A stretch of DNA of 64,000 nucleotides from Elgaria multicarinata webbii (GCF_023053635.1 NC_086182.1:34700001-34764000); one strand, 5' to 3'; numbered from the stretch's first letter, positions 43,645 to 55,899 are shown. Numbers and translations are program-made. Notes: generated from the letters alone by a model not told the origin.

Positions 43645-44190
43645 CCTCTCCTTTTCAGCAGAGGTCTTGTTGGGCCTAAGTCCTGGTGGGTCCTGATACT
43701 GAGCCCTGATCCAGAATATGCATCTGTCTTTGCCTCCTCCTGAGTAGGACTCAGAAACAGAAGGCCTTGCGCCACCAGATTTGTGCTGTCCCGTCTGATC
43801 TGGACTTCATCTTGAGCTTGTCACTGTCTCTGCCCTTCTCAGGGCGGGCGTCAGAGGTAGGCACGGTTGGGCACCTGTTGAGGGCCCAGACCCCCCAGCA
43901 GAGGTGCACTGACAAGGACCCCCTGGACCTGCCTCTTCTCTTCCCCCATTGCGACCTGCTGATTCTCCTGCCTCTCGCTCTGGTCCAGACCACAGTGGTG
44001 GTGAGGAGGAGGAGCAGGAGACGTCAGGGCCGACTTGCTCCTTGGCTCTCTCTGCCTGTCAAGCAAGCGAGCGGGAGCCATGAGGAGGAAGAGGACATGG
44101 AGCAAATGCAGCTGGTGACCATAAAAGCGAGACGGTAGGCTCACCAAGAGAGGAGGCCCATTGAGGGCATCATGCCATGATAATGGGGAG
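43645..44190 (+). repeat. Unnamed dispersed family, longest copy
   Basis: It shows taggcacggttgggcacctg, cagcagaggtgcactgacaa, ggaccccctggacctgcctc, cattgcgacctgctgattct, ccagaccacagtggtggtga and gaggaggaagaggacatgg. The order matches 33690-33905 (reversed) and 59855-60075. A + frame is open for about 120 codons, but it is not shared with the other copies. Confidence 0.6.
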
Positions 44191-44359
44191 TTTGGAGCTG
44201 GGGTGTGTGGCCAGTTGGGGAGTTTGGGTTCTCTAACTTGGCCTTTCCCTAAGTGTATCTCCTGGTGACCAGGACATTCTGGGCCTGGCGGTGGAGTCCT
44301 CCTCCCAAGTGAATTGATCTGGCTTTGGATTGGTCCTGGCACCCTTGCTTATGTCGAAA

Positions 44360-44360
<1 letters not shown>

Positions 44361-44393
<33 letters not shown>
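44361..44393. repeat. (ATTG)n microsatellite
   Basis: About eight ATTG units, attached to the LINE tail that follows. Confidence 0.95.
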
Positions 44394-44394
<1 letters not shown>

Positions 44395-44765
44395 CTTATA
44401 TACCACTCCCATAGCCAGGGCTCTCGGGTTGGTTTACAGAAATTCTAAAATTAAGATAAAAACGAGTATACAAAATTTAAAATTCTAAAACACAGAACAT
44501 ACACACACAAAGCATAAAAAACTTTTAAAAAGAACTAAACATGTGGGTGATTAAGATGTGCCACCATATGCCTGGGCAAAGAGGAAAGTCTTAACCTGGT
44601 GCTGGAAAGATAGCAGCGTTGGTGCCAGGCGAGCCTCGTCAGGGAGATTGTTCCACGGTCTGGGGGCCACCACCGAAAAGGCCCCATCCCTCGTTGCCAC
44701 ACTCCGAGCCTCTCTCGGAGTAGGCACCCGGAGAAGGACCTTAGATGTTGAAATCTAAGATGTTG
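44394..44765 (-). mobile_element. L2/CR1-group LINE 3' end, inverted
   Basis: It shows ttatataccactcccatagc, cagggctctcgggttggttt, ggcaaagaggaaagtcttaa, gggagattgttccacggtct and ccccatccctcgttgccaca. The pattern 'rigid end, short helix' of the LINE ORF2 end is decayed on the minus strand. Confidence 0.7.
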
Positions 44766-45890
44766 AAATCACATCCTGCTGCTGCTCCATAACAGTCAGA
44801 GCCGTATTTTTTACATTCGTCAGAGCTTGAGGACTAGCAGTGCATCTTCTTAAAAACAGAAGCTGCTGTGATAGCTTGGGGACCCGAGCCTGGCCCTGGA
44901 TTTTCTGACGCAGAGCTGGATTCTGGGTTGGCGTCTCAACGGAGGAGCATCCTTGACTGCGTATTACTGCTTCATTATTTTCCTCCCACACTCCGTACTG
45001 TAATACTGCAATTTTAAAGCGCCATATTTCAGCAGCGACGTCTCTCGCAGTTCCACTTTAGAGACAGTGAGCAGCTGTGGAGGGGGGGGGGGAAGGGGGA
45101 GCGATCCGGCCGCAGTTTATGAAGCGCAGCAGATGGCACGGTGGGGAGCGAGAGGCAGGCGTGTGTGGGGTGTGTGTGTGTGGGGGGGGAGACCTTGGCG
45201 CATCCAGCACTCTGTGGCTTGAAACGGCTGTGTGACTTGACGTTATTATGGGCGATTGGCCTGGCCCTCCCTTCACATCATAAAATCGCACCTCCCGTAT
45301 GTTCAAACCTCTTGTGTCGCAGCGATAGGTCTGGGCAGAAAATGCACCCTCCCCCCACCCTCCCACCCCCAAGGAGCTCAAGGTCTTTTGGAATCGCCAG
45401 CAGCCTGCTTATGCAGAACGGACGGAAGCAGTTTAAAGATTCCTGGAGACGCAGCACGCCGCGGAGATGGATTGCACGTCCTTTTGAGATGATGGCATTT
45501 CTTTCTCCCTGCATAGCAATTGCCTGTCGGTCGTCTCTGCTTCAGAATCTTAGAAGGAAAGGGGGGGCGCACTGGCCCCCACCTGCACACACACTTCTTA
45601 GCAAACGCTTGAACCAGGATGTCCCCCCCCAAACCCCCCCCCACTGCAACAGTGTTGCTGAGCGAGTGTTTGTTCTTAATGCTGGTGGGGAAATGGAGCG
45701 GTCATATTTTGAAACATCTGGACCGAACCCAGGCTCCCGAAGGTTAAAGACACCCAAAGGTTTGAATAACAACACAGGCCTCTCTTTGTATATCTGATGT
45801 GGGGCAGAAAATCTCCTCCCTGAGAGGCACATTTGCTTCTTGTTTTCACTTAGACCCTGCTTGTGTATTTGTAAATAAAGTAACTATTTA
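44766..45890. other. No exon supported; GC-richer block
   Basis: Bases 45050-45650 are GC- and G-run-rich (ggggggggggaag, tgtgtgtgtgtgg, ccccccaccctccc). Open frames here follow from composition. No promoter or exon can be supported. Confidence 0.4.
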
Positions 45891-45894
45891 TATA

Positions 45895-46255
45895 TTTATT
45901 TGTTACATTTCTTTCCCGCCTTTTTTCCGCTCCAGGGAGCCCAAGGTGGCACACACGATTTTCCTCCTCTCCACTTTATCCTCACAACAACCCTGTGAGG
46001 TAGGTTAGGCTGAGAGTCCGTGACTGGCCCAAAGTGACTCAGTGAGCTTCTTGGCCTAACTGGGGACTTGAACCCGGGTCTTCCCAGGCCAGATCGACAC
46101 CAAGCAGGATATAACACATTGATAGCGGTTTGAAAACGGTATATGGCGTGTGTCCTGGGTCCCAACAGTTGTGTCAACACCATTATAAACTGTTATAAAG
46201 CAGTAGTGTAGATCCTGCCCCGATCCCATTCTAACCACTGCACCACACTGGTGTA
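45895..46255 (-). mobile_element. MIR-like SINE, interrupted by a MITE
   Basis: Bases 45965-46085 (cctcacaacaaccctgtgag, gtaggttaggctgagag, acttgaacccgggtcttccc) are the reversed body and B-box region. The tRNA-like head resumes at 46216-46250 (ccattctaaccactgcacca, cactgg). The part between is the MITE at 46085-46215. Confidence 0.75.
46085..46215. mobile_element. MITE of about 130 bp inside a SINE
   Basis: The ends ggccagatcgacaccaagca and (reversed) ggggcaggatctacactact are imperfect inverted repeats. The interior shows gatagcggtttgaaaacgg and attataaactgttataaagc. Related copies are at 16360-16475 and probably 11150-11265. Confidence 0.75.
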
Positions 46256-46763
46256 GTTACATTTTGCAAACATACACACATACACACACAAACACTAGAA
46301 TTGTTCGTGTTCTCACACCTAAAGGAAGCCAAACGTGGCTCAGGGTCCCGTGGAACTTTCCACCACTTTCAGAATTGGGGAGCCTGGAAGAGTATTTTGC
46401 TGAATTTGGAAATAGATAACCACTGGTGCAGGGCCTCCCAGCACAGACTTTGGAAGAAAATAAAGTGAGGAGGAGGGAATTAAAATGGAGCGGAGAAGGG
46501 TTGTGGACCTTGGGATCCTTGGAGGAAAAAAATCACAGGATATGAATGCAGTAAATAAATTTATACATTCATATAATACCTTTGCTTGCTAGATGTCCTA
46601 CTTATCTCTCCTTTCAAAAATGCCTGCTTTCTAAATTATAGGCTAGCACTTCCACAGATGGACTGCAGGCTCCAGAAACCGCAGCCGTGCCCACAATTAG
46701 TCCCACAGCACCAACAAAGCGGCATCGAATGTCAGGGGCAGCAACCACAAAAGCTAGCAGCTA

Positions 46764-46771
46764 ACGCCTTT

Positions 46772-46818
<47 letters not shown>
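46764..46818. repeat. (CTTT)n microsatellite
   Basis: About 13 units followed by a C run. Confidence 0.95.
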
Positions 46819-46839
46819 CTCTCCCCCCCCCCCCCCGTT

Positions 46840-48580
46840 TCACAACAGACTCAGGCCGAGAACGGGGTGGTTCAGGGCTTGTGCTCCAGGTTGAAACCGA
46901 GTTAAGAAATGTGTCCGCTGACCAGAACATGGTGAGGTCATCTGCCCGCCTTCCCTTTGAAAAGCGTGAAGGCAGCTCTTGGAGGGAATTCTAAAACTGC
47001 TCTTCAAAGGCACAGGCCAAGAGGATAAGGGAGTCTGCCAAGAAATTTGTTCCCGTTTCCCTGGATGATAAGAGAGAGATCCCATAAATCTCACTGTAAA
47101 GAACAGGCTGACTGAGCGGGGGAGGAAGGAAGGTCCACGTTGGGTTTTATTCCAGCGTGCATTTAAGTAACACTTGCTTCTCTTATGCATCTTTGAAAAT
47201 GCTATTCAATTTTCATTATTATTATTTTATTGTCTTAGTGCCCGTTTGGTTTTATATTTCTTGTTCTTGCTTTATCTGCCCATCAGCTGGAGTGCACTCA
47301 TTGCAGAAGGATGGGACAGAAACGGTTGTAATAAATCAATCCAAACACACGGGATGGACTCAGGTTGAGATCACTGCTCAGCACTGCATGTGCCGAGAAC
47401 CCTTGTCAAAAGTCTCCACCTGCCAGCCTCAGTTTCCCATCTGTAAAATGGATTCCGAGCACAGGGAGTTTGGCTTCTCTTTCTGCAAAGGTGTGTTGGA
47501 ATCTACATCTAGAATCTACATTTAGGATGGGAGGAGGGTGAAATAGGCCTGCTCAGCCTGAGGAAGGCTGGGAAACAGTCAGCTTGGGAGTTGGATGTTG
47601 GGAAAATTAGAAGTGAATGTGGATGCAGGCAATCAATCAATCAATCAATCAATCTCGTGCCACCTGTGTGCTTCTGCACCCTGAAATGCTTCCTCGGTCT
47701 ATATGGTGGTGTATCAACTGACTGTTTCAATGTCTGCATCTATTATGCAGTGCAGCGTCATGGCTGTAGGCAGATTACAGGAGTCAAGTGTGTGAATATA
47801 AATGCAAATTGTTTCATAACAGCATCTACTCATACAATGCAGGGAGGATGGCACATAAGACCTTTGTGGGTCCCGAACCCCACAGAATGCCCAAGTTTCT
47901 GCCATGCGGAAAAACGGTGCAGCGCACACAGTTGAGAATCTGTCAGGTTTCTACGCATTGCCACAAATAATGTCTATGAAAAGGGCTTTCCTTCTTTTCT
48001 TTTCCCTATATCAAGGGAAATGTTAGGGATTACTGTACGTTTCATGATAAGAATTCCACGCCCTCTTTTTGCTTTTTGTTCGGTTTGTTTGTTCCTGTTG
48101 TGTTGCAAATAAATCGATTTTAAAATAAACAAAGAATCCGCAATTGATAAGGGCCATTTAGGATTTCCCCCCCTGCCAAAATCCATCGCTTAGTTTTGCA
48201 GATTGTACGGTTATGTTCCGCTCCCTTCAGGAGATTACTGCTTCCGCTGGCCTGACATTGGAAGCGGCTTTACCGTTGCTCCATGATATTATGAACGATA
48301 AGATCCAAGACCGGCAGGAAACAATTCTGTCCCCTGGATTGCGAGCCAAGAAAACCTGGCCAGATTGTAAAGAAATGGGAAGGGATTAAATGGTGACCGG
48401 TGCAACTCAATTTGTGCTCATCTCATGAGATTCGGCGCTTTAAGAACGTGGTTGCTAATGGCTACAATAAGGACGAGATGACCGGTCAAAATGTGACTGA
48501 ACGCTCAAGCTTATTTCATTTCTAGCAAGCTTTTTCCCCCTATCTTTTTTTTTCTTTTTCAAGGAAGCTGTCTATTCCCC
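46840..48580. other. Unique-looking DNA with a (CAAT)n run
   Basis: (CAAT)n lies at 47629-47655. No other known repeat is recognised, notably from 48180 to 48530. No exon is supported. Confidence 0.45.
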
Positions 48581-48584
48581 TAGA

Positions 48585-48800
48585 GCAGAGGTGGGTAGAT
48601 TTCCAGATAACCTGAACTTCAACTCCCAGAAGCCCTTGCCAATGGTCAGGAATGCTAGACTTGGAGTCCAAAACATCTGCAGATCTGCTTTCTTGTCCCA
48701 AACCTGATGCCCTACAGGTGTCTCAGAGCACAACATTGAGCATGCAGGCTGGGGATGCTGGGATTTGTAATCCAACACATCTGAAGGGTACCAGAGCATT
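48585..48800. mobile_element. Two adjacent hAT-like palindromic MITEs (decayed)
   Basis: The first has gaacttcaactcccagaagc, ccttgccaatggtcaggaat and gagtccaaaacatctgcag. The second has tgatgccctacaggtgtctc, ggctggggatgctgggattt and gtaatccaacacatctgaag. Both are diverged members of the 30287-30416 family. Confidence 0.65.
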
Positions 48801-49419
48801 TTCTTTCCCCATGGGACTGTAGCTCTGTAAGGCAGCTAGGGAGGGAGCCCTTAACAGAGAATTCTCAGCTCTGCCATGCCCCCTTCTCAGCTACAATGCC
48901 CAGAATCCTTTGAGAGAAGCCATGACAGTTACAACACAGCAAGATTGCTGTGGCAGAGAATTACAGGTTCCAAACATACCCTTTGGCTCACGGTGAACTT
49001 TTCTGCAGGAGGCTGTTAATCCGTTGTATCTTTTTTCAGTTTCATTGCAGAATTGAGATTTGAGCTCTGAAAAAAGAGCTTTTCCTTTCCTGCTTTTCCA
49101 TTACGTAACCTCTAGGTGGTGCTGTGCTGTAACAGAATAACATAATTACATAAGTAGGGAAATACGTTTTCTTTCATTTTCTAAAATAATATTCCATTTC
49201 CCCAGTTCTAAAACTGCCCTGGAAAAGCACTCTTAAAAAACAGAAGCAAAACTGAGTCATCTAAAGAAACCATAAACAACCATGAGTAAGGAATGAGGAA
49301 GTGCATAACGAATACCTCATATAGAAAACTCCGTCTCTCCTAAATGAGGGTCCCAAACCAGCAAAGAAGATTGGTACACACGTCAGCAGGCAGTTCTATC
49401 CGTTGTTGGGTTAGGAAAT
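48801..49419. other. Nothing recognised
   Basis: No known repeat or exon is identified. Confidence 0.4.
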
Positions 49420-49422
49420 TTA

Positions 49423-49563
49423 GGCCATAGTTAGACCTAAGGTTTATCCCTGGATCGTCCAGGGGTCAAACCTGTTCATCTAGGTGACACACAGGGGATC
49501 CAGTGCTCAGGCAGGGGCGAACCCTGGATGATCCCAGGATAAACCTTAGGTCTAGCTGTGGCC
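49423..49563. mobile_element. Harbinger-like MITE, 141 bp, TTA target duplication
   Basis: It starts ggccatagttagacctaagg and ends with the inverted counterpart ggccacagctagacctaagg (reversed), about 28 matching bases including tttatcc. TTA lies at 49420-49422 and 49564-49566. A 3-bp TTA/TAA duplication is typical of PIF/Harbinger. Confidence 0.8.
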
Positions 49564-49584
49564 TTAGACATCAATTAGAATAAT

Positions 49585-49695
49585 CAAAGGTCTTGTGGCC
49601 CCTTAAGGACTAAGACAATTATTCTAGCACAAGCTTTTGTGGACTGTAGCCCTCTTTGTCCAATGTATGGAGTATTATGGAGAGTTTCAGGTTGA
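49585..49695. mobile_element. Interspersed repeat (aaggtcttgtggc family)
   Basis: It shows aaggtcttgtggccccttaa, ggactaagacaattattcta and gcacaagcttttgtggactg. Bases 53885-53945 carry the reverse (ctcttagtctttaacgtgcc, acaagattcttat). Such sequence is common in reptile genomes as I recall it; the class is not named. Confidence 0.6.
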
Positions 49696-50282
49696 TGATA
49701 AAGTACACATGGGAGGTGGGGGGTGGGGAGAATTGTATACAGTGAGATCAGAAGGAAATTAAATGCAGCAAGTGACAGTGGTCATTCACAGTATAGTTGT
49801 TCCTTCTAACACAAACACACTGGCCTTAGGTAAACCAATGAACACATGTAATGTGATAAAAACACACACACCTACAACCCTTTATCTTGCTTCTGGTGAT
49901 AGCATCAAACCTGCTGGTGAATTTTAACTCTGCCATCTCACTCTCTAATCTCCCTTCAGAGTTTCTTTGCTCCGTAATGGCCATTTTTAGTTCACTTAGC
50001 GCAGCCACCCTCTGGGAATCAACTAGAACATTCATCTGTATGTATAGAAGCTGCCCAGATCTGCGCTATGTTGTTTTTGAAGGAATGTGTTGCCCCATCT
50101 ATCATTTGGGCTCAACTAGTCATACATAAATACCTTTGACAAGTTGTGTCAGCCTTTGTGGAAATAACGGAGACTTTTCTCATTGGGTCACATGAGGCCA
50201 GGGAGCTCAGACAGCAAACCACTTAGCAAGCCGCGTAAATTGCAAACAATCTGTGTTCTGATGAATCCTGCCTTGATATTCT

Positions 50283-50460
50283 AAGGTTGCAATTGTACAC
50301 ACTTACCTGGAAGGAAGCCCGCTGAACACAGGGTTTTTTCTTCAGTGTAGACATGCATAGGATTGCACAGCAAGGCTGTAATCAGGTGCACACTTACCTG
50401 GTAAGTCCCATTGAACACAGTGCAACTTACTTTTGAGTAAACATGCATAGGACCGCGCTC
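50283..50460. repeat. Two tandem copies of the short palindromic repeat
   Basis: Copy one: ggttgcaattgtacacactt, acctggaaggaagcccgctg, tgtagacatgcataggattg. Copy two: gtgcacacttacctggtaag, tcccattgaacacagtgcaa, cttacttttgagtaaacatg. Outer arms contain GCATAGGATTGCA and its complement; inner arms contain AAGTAAG and CTTAC. Confidence 0.75.
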
Positions 50461-51435
50461 TAATGTAACACGACTCTCCTAAGCTGGATCATTGGTGACA
50501 GAGACCCGGCAGTAATTTGTTTGAATATTCTTTCCCCACGGGGCTTTTTTGCCTGCTACTCAAACTAGATTCAGGTGAAGTGACTACTTATTGGAAGTGG
50601 GACAGGTAGGTTCTCTCCCAAAGGTTTCTTCTCTGTTCCCTAAAATTGTCTTTTAAGGCCTGATAAACCAACATATTTTGAACCCTAACAAATCCAGTTG
50701 TTTAAACTGGTTTCGGTTTGTTGTGTAAATGGGCGGCGTCCCCATCAATAGTAATGATGAACAGAAACTCCCCTACTGTATCTGAGGGGGTGGAGCATGA
50801 TGTCCACATTACTGGGGTGAGAGAGTGGTGTTAACCAGTAGCGCAATGGCAGATGTTATTCGGAGGCTCTTCATGACGTTCTTCCCCCTCATCATGACAG
50901 CCCACGTCCCCAAGGAGAGTCCCGAAATGCAGGCAGCTGTGCTACTCCATATCCGCAGAGCAGCTCTAGCAGTTTTCACCTCCACCAAGAGCAGGCCTTT
51001 CATGAGGCTCATGAGACCTGATGCCCATTCAAGACTGAGATACCCCCCCCCCCCCAAATTCTTTGCATTGCAACAAGGAACCATCTTTTCACCGCCTGCT
51101 GGGAGAATTGCTACTAAGCTCAAAGGGAATTCAGGGGAGAAGGGTGGTAGGTGACGCCAGCAATCCTATTAATCCCCAAGTGCCAGTGGTGTGTCCCTGA
51201 GAGCGCCTGCTCCACAACGCTCTTGCTAGCTTTGTCAAGACTTGAAGAACGCCAGAGAGGAGCCTCTGTATGAGGCTGGGGAAAGAGGCCCATTTTGCCA
51301 TTCAACGGCAAAACAGCAGTCCGTTATTTAGTTTATCATGTTTTACCACCACGTTGTGTGTGTATATGTGGGGAGAGGGTGCATTTGTACTTTCTGCCTT
51401 AGACATCCAAATCTCTTTGTCTGACTTTGCTTCTG
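50461..51435. other. Unclassified
   Basis: Bases 50815-51160 contain a minus-strand frame of about 100 codons that I cannot assign to any family and that is probably a repeat. A C-run lies at 51043-51054. Confidence 0.35.
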
Positions 51436-51439
51436 AAAT

Positions 51440-51835
51440 ATTTTAAGAACATAACAAGAGCCACGCTGGATCAGACCGAGGGTCCATCTAGTCCAGCACT
51501 CTGTTCACACAGGGGCCAGGCAGCTGTCAGTGAGGGACCAATAAAGCAGGACATGGTGCAACAGCACTCTCCCACCCATGTTCCCCAGCAACTGGTGCAC
51601 ACAGGCTTACTGCCTCAAATTGTGGAGATAGCACACAACCATCAGGGCTGGAAGACATGGATAGCCTTCGCCTATAGGAATTTATCCAACCCCCTTTTAA
51701 AGCCATCCAAATTGGTGGCCATCACTACATCTTGTGGTAATGAGTTCCATAATTTAACTATGTGCTGTGTGAAGAAGGACTTCCTTTTATTTGTCCTGAA
51801 TCTCCCAGCAATCAGCTCTTTGGGTTCTGGTACTT
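51440..51835 (+). mobile_element. Interspersed repeat (ggatcagaccgagggtcc family), fullest copy
   Basis: It runs from gctggatcagaccgagggtc, tagtccagcactctgttcac through ccatgttccccagcaactgg and cccttttaaagccatccaaa to gtgtgaagaaggacttcctt, ttatttgtcctgaatctccc. Confidence 0.85.
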
Positions 51836-52049
51836 TGAGAGAGGGAGAAAAATGGCAGTCTTATCAATATTCTGTTTTTCATTCACCCCCTCCCCTCCTC
51901 TCCCCTCTTCTTTCAGAATTCATCAGATGTTTTTGCAAAAGCAAGAAGGAACTGACAAATTCACTTAAATGTTTAGCTTCAGGCAAAGTTCAGTGGCAAC
52001 TCCTCTTAGGGCTAATGGGCCAACCATATTCATCCTTGACTTTGCCCAG

Positions 52050-52170
52050 ACCAGCCTGCCCTAAATAGATGTTTTGGAATATAACTCCCATCAGCCCCAG
52101 CATGTGTGGCCAATGGGAGTTGTTGTCCAAAACATCTGGAAAGAACCAGGTTTGGGAAGGCTGACTGAGG
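52050..52170. mobile_element. hAT-like palindromic MITE
   Basis: It shows cagcctgccctaaatagatg, actcccatcagccccagcat, caatgggagttgttgtccaa and gtttgggaaggctg. Arms pair with moderate decay. Confidence 0.75.
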
Positions 52171-54515
52171 CAAAATGCCTCGTTCCCAGGGGAAAAGACA
52201 CAGCTCGCCTCGGCTATTCTGTATGAGAGACCTTTTTTTTTTATTTTTTCAGTTGCTTTAACAAAAATGTCCTCACACATCTGTCCACCCAAATGCAGCT
52301 CAGGTTTAAGGAACACTGACTGCATTATTTTTAACACAATTCTCTGCAACGGAAACATGTTTTCCTAAATCTTCCCCAAGCTCTTTTTAAATGAAATAAT
52401 GTAGGAGGGACTGTATTTATTTATTTATTTTAAAAAGTTTCCTTACCTAGGCCCTCTGAGTTCATGCTGTTCCTAGCTGATGGGATCCAGATGTACCTTA
52501 AAATAAACTCAGTTGCATTCCCCTCTCCCCACCCTTATGCTATAGGATGGAGGAGCTGGTCGAAACACATTAAGTATTTCCTTCGCCAAAAATTTAAATT
52601 GCCCGGTTAGATGGTTCAAGCGCTAGAGGCAGAATTGAAAACGGGCCTCATTGCACTCCTCTTATCTACTCCTTTCCCATTTGCAGACAGCATCACCTGT
52701 TGCTGCCAACCTGTGCAGCAATTAAAAGCCATAATCTGAAGTTGTTTACAACCCCCCCTCAGCTATTGTGTGTGTATCAATCTATGTCAAGACCCAGCTA
52801 ACTTCAAAAGGCATCTGAGAAGGAGTAGTAACTCCACCCCTGTGAATCCCCTGGGAAGCTGTGGGCTGTGCTGTCAGTGGGGCAGTAAATCCGGTTCAAG
52901 TTTCAGACAGAACCAGTTGGAACTCTAAAGGAGTTCTACTTTAGAGTTCTGACTGAAATCTGGAGTGGATTCACCAGCCCCACTGACACCGCCCCCTCAC
53001 TCCCACCCACCCCCAGTAACTTGAAGCCCTCAAAGAATCCACTGTTCTTGTGGAGTCCTTGGATCATGTAACTTCCAATTACTTTCCGTCTGCACCTCCG
53101 GAAGACACCCCCCCACACACACACGCACACACCATCAGCCTTGGGACCACCCTGTTCCAGACATCCCTCTCTTCTCAGCCTTGGCCCCCCTGGAACAGAG
53201 ATGAAAACGGGTGTGGCGAGAGGTTCAGAGAGGCTGCCAAAATTGGGTGCACACTTGTGAATTGCCATAAAACAGGACATGCATCACCCAAAAAAGAGGA
53301 CACCCATTTGCATAATATTTGCATGCAATAATGTATGCGTATTGATGCAAATTTAGAAATGATGGTTCTAATTTAAATAGAAACATAGTACATCTCCCCA
53401 AAGTGTGGAAGACTGTGTCCAGGTGACCTGCAGACATTTCAAAGGACTGTTGATGAGCAACCGTAAGGACCTCCTGATGCCTCTTTGTCTTTAAACTGGA
53501 CTTTGACTGGACAGCCCTTCAAATGGAGGACATCTTCAAAATAGAGGACTGCCTTCTGTAAAAGAGGATGCATGGCCATCCTACACCCGAATGCTCACTG
53601 ATTGCACTACTCAGGAGAAGGGGAAAGCCAGTACCAGTACATGGCTGGATCAGGACCTAGCTATAAGCTAGGAAAGTGGGGAAGTGGTCTCTCTGGCTTA
53701 GTCCGACTTGAGAGGGTGGAACAAGTCCCAAAGGCTTTCGATGGGAGCTCTGGGTTCCATTCCAGGACCAATTCCAGCTGGGGTTCTGAAGTTTGTGAGC
53801 CCTCCCTCCCCTGGAAACCGGAGCAGAAGACAATCTGCCAACTGAGAGTAACACTTCATGTATCTGAGGAAAAGGCTTCTAGTCTACACTAAATCCTCTG
53901 CAATAAATCTCTTAGTCTTTAACGTGCCACAAGATTCTTATTTTTGGCATTAACTATGATCAGAAACTCAGCTAAGCCATAAACCCACTGGGTGGCCTCA
54001 TGAAATCCATTGTATTTAAGCTTCAACCTCTCCTCAAGTAATTGAATTAATCATTCAATTTTTGCGCCTTTTGGCCCAAGTTGGACCCGGCAAAGCAACT
54101 TATGCTCTTAAAAAACACAACAGTAAAATCTAAAGTACAAAGTGCAATGGACAACGAACAGAGCTAACAGTAGATCCAAATTAAAATAAACTCATTGTAG
54201 GGAGCAAATAAACTCAAATCAAACCAAAGGCATGGTGAAATAAACACATGGATTATTATTATTATTACTATTATTATTACTATTATTATTTAATTTGCTG
54301 AAAGTAAGATAATGGTTATAACACAAGCCGGCTGCACAAATCTATTTTAAGGATTACTGAGATAACGGGTGTGAGTTGCTTTGAACACTTGTAAAAGATG
54401 TGATAAAAATATTTGTTTGAAAAAATGCTGATGAGGAAGCCAGCTCTTCTAATAGATTCTTCATCAGTACATGTAAAATTAATCTTCCACTCTTTTTATA
54501 AGATCACTGCAGTGC
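52171..54515. other. No gene seen
   Basis: Bases 53420-53595 have repeated ggaggacatctt / agaggactgccttc / aaagaggatgcatgg phrases, the look of a decayed repeat. Bases 53885-53945 match the 49585 repeat in reverse. The rest is unclassified. Confidence 0.4.
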
Positions 54516-54519
54516 ACGC

Positions 54520-55030
54520 AAGGCTCATTTTTACCTCACATCAATCCTGTGGGGTAGGCTGCATTGAGAAATTGACTTGATCCAGACATTATGCCAAACC
54601 ATGGTTTGTAGATTAGAACCGAAACCATGGTTTTCAGCTATATTCCAACTACGATTTAGAACTGTTTGCTTACTTTAATTTCCCATCTGCTCCACATTCT
54701 GCTCTATAATGGCACTGTTCATTGTAGGTGGGGCCACAGTCATAACTACAGCTTGTGAATTCAGACATCAGTCTAAACCAGAGTTAGCACAAACCATGGT
54801 TTGCAAACCCATTTCCAAGCATAGCTTCTACTTCTGATTTGCTGGTCAGTTGCAAATCATATTTGTTAATTGCAATATCACACAAACCACTGTGTGTTTA
54901 ACTTCTTTAATCATGGTTTGGCATGATGTCTGAATAATGCGAGAGTGCCTCACCCAAGGTCACTCAATGAGCATTATGAAGGGAGCGCTGAACCTGGGCT
55001 TTCCAGACTTGAGTTCAAAACTCTAGCCAC
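54520..55030 (-). mobile_element. MIR-like SINE, interrupted by a MITE
   Basis: The left part (ttttacctcacatcaatcct, gtggggtaggctgcattgag) and the right part (cacccaaggtcactcaatga, gcgctgaacctgggctttcc, actctagccactacactgac) form one reversed SINE around the insertion at about 54580-54933. Confidence 0.75.
54580..54933. mobile_element. MITE of about 350 bp inside a SINE
   Basis: The left end cagacattatgccaaaccat and the right end atggtttggcatgatgtctg are inverted copies of about 25 bases. Related phrases (aaccatggtttg) recur inside. No clean target duplication is seen, so the family is open. Confidence 0.8.
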
Positions 55031-55034
55031 TACA

Positions 55035-55210
55035 CTGACTACATGTGGGGAAGGGCCTTAGCTCAAAGGAAGGTCATCTGCTGTGATTGCAGAAGGTCCC
55101 AGCTTCAATCCCCAGCATCTCCAGATTATGCTGGGAAAGACCTTTGTAGCAGCCTTGTATGGACATGGGCAAACTGGCTACGGACTACACTTGCCCAGAG
55201 CATCGTGGTC
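55035..55210 (+). mobile_element. tRNA-derived SINE, 5' part
   Basis: It shows agggccttagctcaaaggaa, ggtcatctgctgtgattgca, gaaggtcccagcttcaatcc and ccagcatctccagattatgc, with B-box-like gcttcaatccc. Same family as 37325-37935. Confidence 0.75.
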
Positions 55211-55860
55211 TCTGACGAAATGGCATGCCTTGGTCTCTTAAGCCCTGTTCAAACATGCATGCCCCTCCCTTTACGAGGTTTAGAGTTCTGAACTGCGTCA
55301 CTTCAGAACGTAGGTGGGGTGAGAGGGTTGTGTATCTGAATGTTTCCTGAAGCGATCCCTGCATGTAACAAGCTAGAACATCAGGGATACCCTAAACCTT
55401 TATCTCTGATGTGCTCATTTAGTACATGCAGGAATCTTTTGATGTGAAGAAGCATTCAGACTGAAGCGGTACGGTACAGAATATTCCGTGCAGTGCGTAG
55501 GACGGCGCTTAAACATCTTTGGATGCCTTCCATTAAACTCTCACTCCACTCTGCAGAGAACAATTTCAAAATGAAACCAGCCCTTATACATGGGAAATTA
55601 TCCAAATTGCCGTGATCAGGATTTCTCCCTGCTGCTCTCCAGTTGATGCCTGTACTATAAAAATCTCATAAGCAGAAACAATTTCATATCCTCCTTAACA
55701 CCCTGACCCCAAATACTCCAGAGAAACGTTTTCCATCAATTGAGTCAGGACTGCAAAGAGGTACCTAATTACAGTCCCCTCAATCAGTAAAAAAAGAAGA
55801 CACTAATTGGATTTAGAGATGTGAAGAAAACCGCTTTGCACACTCTTCGTGGAATGTCTG
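55211..55860. other. Nothing recognised
   Basis: No known repeat or exon is identified. Confidence 0.4.
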
Positions 55861-55862
55861 CA

Positions 55863-55864
55863 TT

Positions 55865-55899
<35 letters not shown>

